Notes under the pieces: generated by a model
Seen by the model: the letters and a program-made list of their open reading frames with translations, nothing else
Database searches by the model: none
Told to the model about the DNA's origin: nothing
Program-made: the position numbers and the translations under genes
Shown: positions 37,111 through 47,000 of the stretch, piece by piece
How positions within the stretch are numbered: position 1 is the stretch's first letter
Layout of the letters: the number at the start of each line of letters is the position of its first letter
Source of the DNA: Punica granatum
Lineage: Eukaryota; Streptophyta; Magnoliopsida; Myrtales; Lythraceae
Length of the DNA: 64,000 nucleotides
Assembly: GCF_007655135.1 (NCBI RefSeq)
Contig: NC_045127.1
Location: 5,208,001-5,272,000 of the forward strand
Direction of reading: 5' to 3'

Positions 37111-37561
37111 AACCCAAGGGAGTTTCGGGAGATTGTTGAGATGAGCCCCCGACATTGGCAGCACTCGAACCCGAGCCACTGTATTGTGATCAAATTGGAG
37201 AGACTATGTACCAATGCCTCCATGAAATTGTGGAAGCACGTGTGGATGATAAGTAGTTTGATAAAAGGGGCGATTTAGATGTTGGGAGAAATTTGAATGA
37301 TGAGGGAAATTTGGATGTTTGGGTATGGAGATTGATAATTTGGATAATTTGAATTTTGAGACGAGAAATTGGGATTTTGGACCGAACTAGCCTCGAAAAT
37401 GGGTTCCCGTTGCGAATGCTCTAAGGAAGAGCATATATATCTACACATCCCAAGTTTGAATCACCCTTAAGGCCAGCTTACACGACCTTTAGCCGGTTTA
37501 CCCTATCTTGTGCACTTGAAAGCCTGTGTACCTTGACTCCATCCCTCTTCAGTACCTTGAC

Positions 37562-38090
37562 TTTTTTTTTTTTGGATAAATGATGAAACTTCATTGATAA
37601 CAGATGAATTTACATCAGAAACCAATACCATTTTCCTCTATACGGAGTAAAATAAAAAATACCCAAGAGCTACTCCCAAGTCAACTAGTTGCAGTATCAA
37701 AATGGTGAAACATATGCCTCGCAATGATAGAGTGTGCAATTTTGCATGAGAATCGAGGGAGAACAGACAACTTTGCTTTCACATCCGAGAAGATCTTTCG
37801 TATTATAATTGTTGGAGGCGAGACTTGATTCCGGTAGAGCCTGGCGTTCCTCTCCCTCCAGATGCAGTAAATGTAGTGAGTCCAGAGAAGTTTAAGACAA
37901 ATAATATCCAGCTTCTTTCCACGGAGAGAGGAGACCCAGCAAAGTTCCGTATTCCAGTCGACATTGTGTTTGTTCATTCCAACACGGTCTAATAAACTTC
38001 TCCAAATCCCTTGGGTGATAGGGCATTCAAAAAAGAGGTGATTTCGGGTCTCCAATTCCAAACTACAGAATTCGCATTCGGGTGCAGTAA
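37562..38090 (-). mobile_element. 5'-truncated LINE fragment with zf-RVT domain
   Basis: On the minus strand, 38088-37681 is open in one frame and encodes the zinc-binding reverse-transcriptase tail of plant L1-like LINEs: a C-x2-C (CEFCSLELETRNHLFFEC) with the H..C pair, then KLLWTHYIYCIWRERNARLY. An A-tract (the T run at 37562-37572 on the + strand) ends the element, as for a polyadenylated retroposon. It is absent from the equivalent place in copy B (about 43080). The word ATTGTTCTAAACTTTGTT is repeated at 38096 and 38151 beside the 5' end; a full target-site duplication is not evident. Confidence 0.75.
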
Positions 38091-38974
38091 TCGAGATTGT
38101 TCTAAACTTTGTTCCATCCGTCCATAGACATAACAGAAGAAAGAGACATTGTTCTAAACTTTGTTACTCGTGGACAATGGAAAAATGTATATGTTTGAAA
38201 TGTACTGAATGCGTTCGAATTGATGAATGAATAAAGTAGCCATGAGAAAGGACCTCGGGCGAGGATCATTGTACAGTGAAAAGGATAACTATTCCAGTAA
38301 ATGATGCTGGCCTTGGCATACTAGTAATTCCTGTAAAAGAAAGGACAAATGGTCTGTCTACACTGCAAGAACTCAGGATTAAAAGACGAGGAATAACAAA
38401 TAAAAGATCTTTTACTGTAATATAATGTATGTAACCAAGCCACGACGATCACAAACAGATATTAGGATTACTGAAAAAAATAACGAAATAGACGCCTTCA
38501 ATCAAATATCGAGCCGGTTCCGTCTGAACAGCCGGAAGAGAACTAAATTTAGCTCGAGCAAAAATTTACTTCCATGACACTGAATCAGACATAATTACAG
38601 GACTGCTACTGTCAAAAAAGGATTTGTTGTTCTGTTGGATGACCTCGTTTCTTTCTGCAAACAGCTTTTCCTAACTGTGCTCCTCTACACTATATACAAC
38701 TGTACAACAATCCTAAGAATGGAGATCAGTTAGATGCTACGCAACCGATGTTCGCCATTGTTTCCGAAATTACTCACCGAACAATGCAGGTACATGTGAA
38801 TCCCTTCAGTACAAAAAGACTTGCTACTTATAGCCATTAGTCCTCTCTAGAAACCCATCAGTAAGATGCTTCGCAACTGATGTTCGCCATTTTTTCTACA
38901 GTTATCAATCGAACAATGCGCCTACTAAGGAGTAAAATTCTTTAAGCATGGATTTTCTTCATTCGCAATACTCA

Positions 38975-39265
38975 ATCCCGATATTTTACTTAAACAGAAT
39001 AAACGTCGAATCATTTAAATCAACTATCCGTTATTTCTTATGGGGGATACCGAGGAGTATTTATGAACTATTAAGGTAAGAGGGGTGACCCTACCCTTCT
39101 ATATACGTACATGAAACATTACGTGGGCCTAGCTTCATGGGCCATATTCTCTCCCCTTTTTGGTTTTTACCTAATTATGGACCAAGCCCAGGGTTAGGGT
39201 TGGGCCTCCACTTACGAGTCCGGGCGCCTCTATTTCATTTCATTTTGAATCGGCTTTAGCATTTT
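38975..39265 (+). repeat. Dispersed repeat, copy 2 (first copy at 23.86 kb)
   Basis: It matches 23970-24255 with the same word order: TCATTTAAATCAACTATCCG, GAGTATTTATGAACTATTAAGG, ACATGAAACATTACGTGGGC, CCAAGCCCAGGGTTAGGGT, GAATCGGCTTTAGCATTTTC. It sits exactly between the end of segmental copy A and the start of copy B, at the duplication junction. It is non-coding and of unknown class. Confidence 0.75.
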
Positions 39266-39542
39266 CGGTGGGATTAATTACACTAGAGGTACAAAATGTT
39301 TTAGAAATATATATTTGGTACAAAAGGTTTAAAACATAACAATTAAATATAAAAAGGTTAAAAATGTTTCTATCATATACATTTGATCCATTCCCGATTG
39401 ATGTTGTTAGCCTGTGCTGAGATGGCAGCTGACGTGCAAGGGGTATCCAACGTGGCTTAAATTTAAAAATAAAAAATTCAATTTTAAATAATAAAAATAT
39501 ATAATAGAAAAAAAAAAAAGATGCCCCCACTGTTTTTGTGAG
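39266..39542. other. AT-rich spacer before segmental copy B
   Basis: AT-rich DNA with repeated words such as ACAAAATGTTTTAGAAA and ACAAAAGGTTTAAAAC. It has no gene and no counterpart upstream of copy A. Confidence 0.4.
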
Positions 39543-40344
39543 GATTAAGCGAGCGGACCGGCTGAATCTGATAGGGAGGTTTCCCCGGAAAATTGGACTC
39601 GAATTTGGGCCCATGGGCCCATTAACGTCGTCCAATTGATAATTCAAGCCCAATTACAACCCATGTATTGTTAAAGGGTTTGCTAAGTTACGGACGAGGT
39701 ACTGTGACAGGATTCGCTAGAATAACATGATTAGCCTAGTTTAGGGTGACTCAGTGCTACGACAAGTGTCATTGTACTCCAGGGAGTGGTGAAGGACTTG
39801 AACAGAAGTTTTCTCAGTAGATCCTTCGAGAGAATTCTCGATTTTGCCCTCGATAACAAACCATTCTAGCATTGTCCTTTGCAGTATCAAATCAACCAGA
39901 ATGCCTAGGTTGAAGTCAAAAAAGACCTCCATGTTGCCCTTTTTCTCGTTCCATTGAGGAAAAACGGGCTACAATGCACTTAAGAGAGCCAATATCGAGA
40001 GTTTGATAGTCCGAACTAGAAATAAATTTCCTTATCAAATTATATCAGTAAGATTATATTACAAGCGACATCACGCTCGTACATAAGTCATGGGGCCTTT
40101 TTCAGCGGCACGCTTAATTCATTATGGAAAAATCGACGTTACAGTACACAATAATATTCATCTTGGAAAGACGCTGAAGTTCCTTCACAAATAGCCTTTA
40201 ATCAGGGGAAAGGAGGCAAGAGAACAAGCACAAGGGGAAAACACAAAGGCATAGAACAAAAGCACAGGGCGACGGGCATCATCATCATCCTCATCGGATA
40301 AAGATGTCAAAGCTTAGGTCTCACGCAGGCAAATAGCGCATTAG

Positions 40345-40591
40345 TCCACGGATCGATGACGTGGCGACAACCCTGTCTCTTTTTTTTTTTTTTTTTGTTG
40401 GGAGTATGGGTTGAAATCCCGCCTAAACCCCTCCTCCTTCTCATCCTCTCGCTCTCTCTCTCTCCCTCCCTCTGAAACCCTAACCTTTCGTACCGGTGAG
40501 TCGGGGTCGATTTACGATCGGTTCTCTGCGTTTTCTTGCGGTTTTTTTGGTATTTTCAGCTGATCCGGTCTCGTGTGATGCAGGATTCGCC
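40345..40591 (+). promoter_or_regulatory. HMGB-B promoter and 5' UTR with a leader intron
   Basis: The TGACGTGGC motif is at 40357-40365, followed by a T-tract, a shorter CT-rich leader (about 40448-40473), the AAACCCTAA telo-box at about 40476-40484 and a 5' UTR intron (donor GGTGAGT near 40495, acceptor GATGCAG near 40583). Compared with copy A, about 80 bp between the T-tract and the CT leader are missing. Confidence 0.55.
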
Positions 40592-42201
40592 ATGAAAGGA
40601 GGTAGATCGAAGTCGCAGGTCAAGAACACCTCGTAAGTTGTCGTAAAAACTCGAACTTGTTCGCTCTATTTACATTTCTGTAGCTCGCGTGCGTCAACGT
40701 TGCCCGGATCGTGATCCCTCGATCTTAGATCTGGGACCTTGTGTTGTGTTTGTTCTGCTAAACTTTCTGATCTTTTAGTTGATTTGTCGTGAGAATTGGA
40801 ATATGTGCTCCTCAGTTTGGAATTTTGCTGGAAAAGGTTAAAATTTTTGTTGAACTTTTCATGGAAATTCCGAGTTTGACGCACCTTTTGGTTGTTAATG
40901 AGACGCTCTAAATTGATGGCTTCTCACTGTAGTAATGTAAATTTTCATGTAGTATTGTATTTCCATGTGATCAGAGAAGAAATGAATATGTTTTATTGGG
41001 GAATTGAACACATTTAAACTGTTGATAAAACCAGGCACATGCTATGCAGCTTCACTGAGGAACTTGTTCGTGATTTAGTTTTTTGCTTGTCTGTTGTTTT
41101 GTAGGCTTTCTGTCAACAGGAAAGCGGGTGGGGCTTCGAAGCCAAGGAAACCAGCTAAGAAGGCTGTAAAGGACCCGAACAAGCCCAAGAGGCCTGCGAG
41201 TGCCTTCTTCGTTTTCATGTAATGATAAACGATCCTCACCTTTAATATCCTCTGCTTTTTATGCTGTGAAATGTTTTCTCAGCTTTTGGAATACAAAGGT
41301 AAAAAAAAATGTTCTTTTCTGTTTGGGTCTATGATATCTGCCTAGCTAGCTTTGATGCAGGAATTTTAGAGATTCACGGCTTTTGCATTTCTTTTCTCAA
41401 GGCCAAATATGCTTCGTAGGAGATATTCGTTTGCTGCGATGGTGATTTTAACTGCTTGCATATTGCTTATTGACTGGTGTAGGGAAGAGTTCAGGCAGAC
41501 GTACAAGGAGAAGCACCCCAACAACAAATCGGTGTCTGTTGTAAGTGGCTTCACCAACTTCTTGTTAATTCTTTCTAGCTGTGTTCTTCGGCAGTTCGTA
41601 CTGAAGTCACAATGTTGGCTATTGTGTGAATTAATTAGGAAAACTCTGTACTATTGTAGGTTGGAAAGGCTGGAGGAGACAAGTGGAAGTCAATGTCTGA
41701 GGCTGTAAGTTATCATTACTCTGAACAGCTCTCTCCCATCAGGGGCGTGTCTGTGATTGGAAAGGGGTGAATTTGGGTACAGTTTACTGATTGCTTCAAA
41801 TCATTTCAGGAGAAAGCTCCCTATGTAGCCAAAGCTGAGAAGAGGAAGGTTGAGTATGAGAAGAACATGAAAGCTTACAACAAGAGACAGGTACAAGCTT
41901 TTATTTACCTGACGAGGAACTGTTTGCTGCCTTGATATGTGTTAATATGTAGAATATCGAATAGCTAATTATGATGCTCACATTGTTTGGTCAAAATTAG
42001 GCTGAAGGGCCAAAACCAGATGAAGATGAGTCTGAGAAGTCTGTGTCTGAGGTGAACAATGAGGATGAGGATGATGATGAGGAGGGCAGTGAAGAGGTTT
42101 GTTATCTTTAAACATTGTGAAGTCGTCGAACCGTGTTTATGTGTGTTCTGATTTGGGTTGCTCCGCTTATTTTTTACTTGCAGGAGGAGGATGATGATTA
42201 G
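40592..42201 (+). CDS. HMGB: HMGB-type high-mobility-group chromatin protein, copy B
   Basis: Seven coding exons mirror copy A: 40592-40632, 41105-41218, 41483-41540, 41660-41704, 41810-41890, 42001-42096, 42184-42201, giving 150 aa with every splice site and the stop intact. Seven residues differ from copy A: S4G, K19R, A35V, A68S, A100V, L128V, D141E. All are mild and none falls on the box's core aromatic residues. The basic N terminus, single HMG box (37-112) and acidic tail are unchanged, so both copies are expected to work in chromatin. Arabidopsis also has an adjacent HMGB pair (HMGB2/HMGB3), but near-identity here even in introns points to a separate, younger duplication. Confidence 0.95.
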
Positions 42202-42827
42202 GTGGGGGCAAAGGAAGATAGCTTTAGTGTTTATGTAGGTTGCCTCAGGGGCTTAAACGACTTCTTCCCTTATTTCTCGTGGCTATAATTGAATGTCATT
42301 TTTTTAGTGCCCTTTTTTCATGTGATTTTGGTTTTGCCCTTCATGAAAGATTATTACCCGCGGAAGGGTAAATCACCTCTGTGTTCTTCGCTGCTATAAT
42401 GATAATATTTAAAGGGCTTTCTTCCCTTGTAGAGCTTTTATTATTGTTCAATCTCCACGTATGGTAGTTCCCCATCGGTTTCAGTCGTGGTTCTCTTGTG
42501 ATTGAAACTCGTGTCATTGGAGCATCGACTCTATCTTCCCAACAGTTCGCCCTATCAAATTCGAAATTAGTAAGATGCCTCGATCTCAACCTACTGTATC
42601 GGCAGAACTGCAGTCTGGTCTTACGGTGGAGTTGGATTTTAAGAATGCATTATTGTGCGACAGACTTTTTATTTTGAAGTGGGCAAAGTTACTCAAGTAG
42701 CTTCTGCCCAAGAATTTGATAATTTGATGTGGTGGAAAGGAGCAGCATATGTATACACTCATCTCAAATTGATACATAATCTCAAAGTTCGAATCACCCT
42801 TGGGGCTAGCTTACATGGTGTTTCGCT

Positions 42828-43020
42828 GAAAGCCTGCGTATGAGATTCATGCACTTGGAAAGCCTGCGTATGAGACTCCTGCACTTGAAAGCCTGCGTAT
42901 GAGACTGAGACCGTAAGGACTCGTGCACTTGAAAGCCTGCGTATGAGACTCGTGCACTTGAAAGCCTGCGTATGAGACTGAGACCGTAAGGATTAGTCGG
43001 ACCGTAAGGATTAGTCGGAC
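42828..43020 (+). repeat. Expanded ~30-bp tandem repeat in copy B
   Basis: The word GAAAGCCTGCGTATGAGA occurs five times, separated by TTCATGCACTTG, CTCCTGCACTTG or CTGAGACCGTAAGGACTCG. GACCGTAAGGATTAGTCG is then doubled at the end. Copy A has one unit at this site (about 37520-37540). The end part shares GTAAGGATTAGTCGG with the SINE body at 859-1048. Confidence 0.8.
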
Positions 43021-43718
43021 GAAATTCAGATATCTGATTTATATATTAAAAAAAAAAAGTAGCCTCTGTCCCTCTTTTGTACCGTAACTTTAATCTGTGC
43101 CATCCCAGTCTATAAACATAACAGAAGAAAGAGACATTGTTCCAAACTTTGTTACTCGTGGACAATGGAAAAATGTCCATATTTGAAATGTATTGGATGC
43201 GTTCGAATTGATGAATGAATCGAGTAGCCATGAGAAAGGACCTAGGGCAAGGATCATTGTACAGTGAAAAGGATAACTTCTCCAGTAAACGAAGTTGGAC
43301 TAGGCATTCTAACTCCTGTACAAGGAAGGACAAATGGTCTGTCTACATTGCAAGAACTCGGGATTAAAGGACCTGGAATAACAAATAAAAGATCTTTTAC
43401 TGTAATATAATGTATGTAACCTAACCACGAGGATCACAACCAGATATCAGGATTACCAACAAAAATAACGAAATAGACGCCTTCAATCAAATATCGAGCC
43501 AGTTCTGTCTGAACAGCAAGAAGAGAAGAACTAAATTTAGCTCGAGCAAAAATTTCCTTCCATGACACTGAATCTGACATAATTACAGGACTTCTACAGT
43601 CAAAAAAGGATTTGTTGTTCTGTTGGATGACCTCGTTTTTCTGCAAACAGCTTTTTCTAACTGTGCTCCTCTACACTCTATACAACTGTACAACAATCCT
43701 AAGAATCAAGATCAGTTA

Positions 43719-43965
43719 GATGCTTTGCAACCGATGTTCGCCATTGTTTCTGAAGTTACTCACCGAACAATGCCAGTACATGTGAAGCCCATCAGTACAA
43801 TAAGACTTGCTGCTTATAGTCATCAGTCCTCTCTAGAAACCCATCAGTCAGATGCTTTGCAACCGATGTTCACCATTGTTTCTGAAGTTACAGATCGAAC
43901 AATGCCGGAATATGTGAAGTTCACCAGTACCAAAAAGACTTGCTGCCTGGAGCCCTCAGTCCTCT
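43719..43965 (+). repeat. ~135-bp direct tandem duplication in the FANCJ 3' flank
   Basis: GATGCTTTGCAACCGATGTT followed by ACCATTGTTTCTGAAGTTAC-type sequence and CGAACAATGCC occurs at about 43719 and 43853. The second unit again ends in CAGTCCTCTCTAGAAA. The same doubling exists in copy A (about 38732 and 38868), so it predates the segmental duplication. Confidence 0.7.
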
Positions 43966-44074
43966 CTAGAAAGCACGGCTCCCCTTGGTAGCCTCAGCTG
44001 CAAAATCAAAGAATTTGCATTTTTTAAGGAAATTCTTTAATCAAAATTAAATGCTTGGTTTTTATCTATTGCAT

Positions 44075-47000
44075 TTAGACCTTCGATCTTGTTGTCCTCC
44101 ACCCACCAGATTGGTCTCTCTTTGCAGTGTAGGAAAATCTCTCGATAGCCTTTAGAGCATCAGTCCCTTGATCACTTACTGGCACCGAATGCTGCATTGT
44201 AATGGAGAAATTAGTAATAGTTTCTCGGTTTAAGTATTGAAGCATCCAACCTTCCACTAAAAGAAACCACCTTTGATGCATCTTATGTTAATCGAACAGT
44301 GTAAGAAGAATTATACTACTTACTTTTTCCTTCAGTGAGCTGTCTTCTAATGCCGCACTGTTCTTAATGTCCAGATGATCGGCATAAAACAAGATCTGCA
44401 CCAGGAAGAATTCCTGAGAGTCAGATTGAAGAAACACTCTAGAGAATACAGAGATATCTGTTTCAAAGACGAACCTTGTTCAGCAAGTGGGTGTTAGATG
44501 AATCGGTTGCCATTATCTGCACACCGAGGCAATTCCCAGGAGAAACGCAGAACGGACAAAAGATGGTCTTGAATACACACCCATCTTCCTCAGACCAAGT
44601 GCCTCCCTCGGGGTTCCCAGCAGGAGCACTTCTATAGATCTGTGGATCCACAGATGAAATCTCACTTACAATAACCGGTATGCTTGTCGATACGTTCACT
44701 TGACTAGGTTTAGGTTTCCCTTCCAACAGGGATGCCAAATGAACTTTGGATGAAGAAGATAATGAACCGGTAACTAATAAATTGTTCTGAGGAAGGCCCA
44801 ACGAGCTTCTGCAAAGAGAGCATGAAATTCTAAGTCTTTCATCCATAGCGGAAGAGGGCTCAGGGAGTGCAAAATTACTCTCCATTCTATGGAGAGGAAT
44901 GTCTGTTTTCTCGGATGACTTTGAGAAGCAATTAGCAGCATCAAACTCTATTCTCCTGTTTGAGTCCCTATAGACCATAGGGTGACCATCTTCATCATCA
45001 ACAACCATCGCCGAAGTCATGAGCCTTCTCCTTTTCTGGGTATGAGAATTGACACTTGAGTTCAAGAATAATTCCGTTTCAGGTTTCAAGATCGAGCTGT
45101 TGGCAGGAGCTTCTCGTTCAGGAGTAGTAGTAACTGTTGAACACTGAGCCATGGAGGGGGTTAACCCAGGAGCATTTAGGGACATTGACTGAGGAGAGAG
45201 TAACTGATCAGGGAACTCCTCAGAATCATGAACAATCGTTGAACCTGAGTTATCCTTGAAAAGTGATCCTGAACTGGGTGAAGTTATACTGCTATTTGAA
45301 AAGGGGGTTTCCTTGAATATGCATATATCTGTGTCTTCTTCTTGGAACGGACTGGATAAATATGCCGTGGGCCTGCTTATGAAGGATAAAATGTTAGATT
45401 GTTGTCAATATTCTACAATTTTGAATAACCAAGACCCATTTATGGATCTGCAACTGTTCTGTTTTGAAAACACTAATAAACCATAAGACAATCTGTAAGT
45501 TATTGGCGATAACTTTAGGAAGAACCTACTTTGACAACAGATATAAAGTTCAGTCTGAAATTAAAATTTCAATGTGGAAATGGTTTCAGAATTTACCGTG
45601 AAGAATTCTCAAAGTCATTATCCAGGTCTATGTAATCTTTGCAGCTTTTATTCTTCATTGCCGATGCCTGCAGACCTACCTGAGCTTCAAGGCCACTTTG
45701 AGATTTTAGCTGGGCAAAATGTAGATTTTCTGAGCAGGACACTACTTTCTCTGAATTATGAACCAATTTATTTATGTTTTGGTTTTTCTTTCTTGGGAGA
45801 ACTCTGCTATTTTTTGGGCAAGCAACTGTTTCTTCCTTCACAGTACAACAGTCTGACTGGTCTGCCTTGCTGATTTGAACGCGTTCCTGCAAATAAATTT
45901 AGATGGAAAGTCATTTAGCTGGCTCATTAATCTACAGTAGCTAGACCCAAAAAATAGAGGTGTCTGCCGACATAAATAAATAAGGAGCCAACCTTGACAT
46001 CTCTGAAGAATGACTTTAAACCCTCCACTGAGATATCAAAGTCGTCATACAGTTGAATGGAATTCCTTATCCACTTTGAAATGTATGCTCTATTTCTTTC
46101 TTCACGATAGCGCTCATCTGTTTTGGATAAATATATATACTGGATAAATCCACAACAAACCAATTTTGAACGGGAAAAAAGGCTCACAAAAATGCTGAAG
46201 ATTGATGATCATTTGAATAAATAGGCATAAATACCCAACAAAATGATGGCCCCATAATCATCCATATGTCGTATACAGCGACCTGAATATAATTAGAGAA
46301 GGCTGTCAGAAAAGCACTGTATTGTTTAGCACATGTTCTAATTTGTTTTAATTGAGAAGCAATTAACTTAAAGAGTTCAACTATCTCAACTGATATTTGG
46401 TCATATTTTTACCTACAGCCTGATTTAGAGCACGAAAAGCTTGCTGGCAATACCATTCACTTCCACTTAGAAGGTTTTTAGATGACTTGTAAGTGTCATT
46501 ATACTTTTTCTTCAATCCAACTTGAATATCATTCCTGAGGAGAGCTCAAAACAGTTTCAGCCAATTATGCTACAAGCCAGATCACCACAAACACCTCTAA
46601 GGTAGAGCACTTACACATTTGGGAATGGAATGCCAACAACAATCTGCCAAAGTTAAGGAAATCCAAGTCGAGGACGATAATTATCATTATATGATAATTG
46701 CAACCTAAATTTTTATTAATAAGTCATTTCTCTTTTGCTCGACAAGCTGAATGATGCTTGTAGCTATACACAGGAGCTTTCATGTACCAAATCTACAATT
46801 AGCCTCTTATGACTCCGATTAAATATTGAACTTTGTGATGGCATGATCGACCGTAGAAAACTCTTATATTTCAGCACAGTTCAAGATGCTTCTCACTAAA
46901 ATTTATTGCCCTCAGCATTTATCCTGTAGAGAAATGAATAAGTAGTAGAAGACATAGTGAAGGTAATAATTGGCATGTAATATTAGGATACAACCGCCCG

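Larger units (their letters stand above)
34200..37425 (-). mobile_element. Decayed PIF/Harbinger DNA transposon inserted in copy A
   Basis: A block of about 3.2 kb interrupts the alignment between the two segmental copies and is absent from copy B. It holds two remnants on the minus strand in the usual PIF/Harbinger order: a Myb/SANT-like protein gene (37.1-36.2 kb) and a DDE nuclease gene (35.9-34.6 kb). AT-rich non-coding DNA fills 34300-34620. A sequence near the right end (GAATGCTCTAAG at about 37417; reverse GAGCATTCGCAACGGG) looks like a terminus, but I could not match a left inverted repeat or a clean TTA/TAA target site. Boundaries are therefore approximate. Confidence 0.75.
30478..38940 (+). 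repeat. Segmental duplication, copy A (contains HMGB-A)
   Basis: Collinear with 39543-43940 in direct orientation. Matching pieces are 30478-33790 with 39543-42633, 34135-34200 with 42636-42700, 37425-37560 with about 42735-42850, and 38090-38935 with 43080-43935. The start lies just upstream of EMB975; the end corresponds to the 3' flank of FANCJ, stopping short of its coding region. Copy A carries three things copy B lacks: about 340 bp at 33790-34135, a decayed PIF/Harbinger element and a LINE fragment. It also has a 63-bp tandem duplication at 30948-31073 that is single in copy B (about 40021-40083). Confidence 0.9.
39543..43940 (+). repeat. Segmental duplication, copy B (contains HMGB-B)
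   Basis: Direct counterpart of 30478-38940. Exons, introns, promoter and 3' flank of the HMGB gene are all duplicated, so this was a DNA-level event and not retroposition. Its right end lies in the 3' flank of FANCJ (FANCJ stop at 44075), showing that the ancestral unit stood between EMB975 and FANCJ. Copy B lacks the transposon insertions of copy A and has an expanded 30-bp repeat at 42828-43020. Confidence 0.9.
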
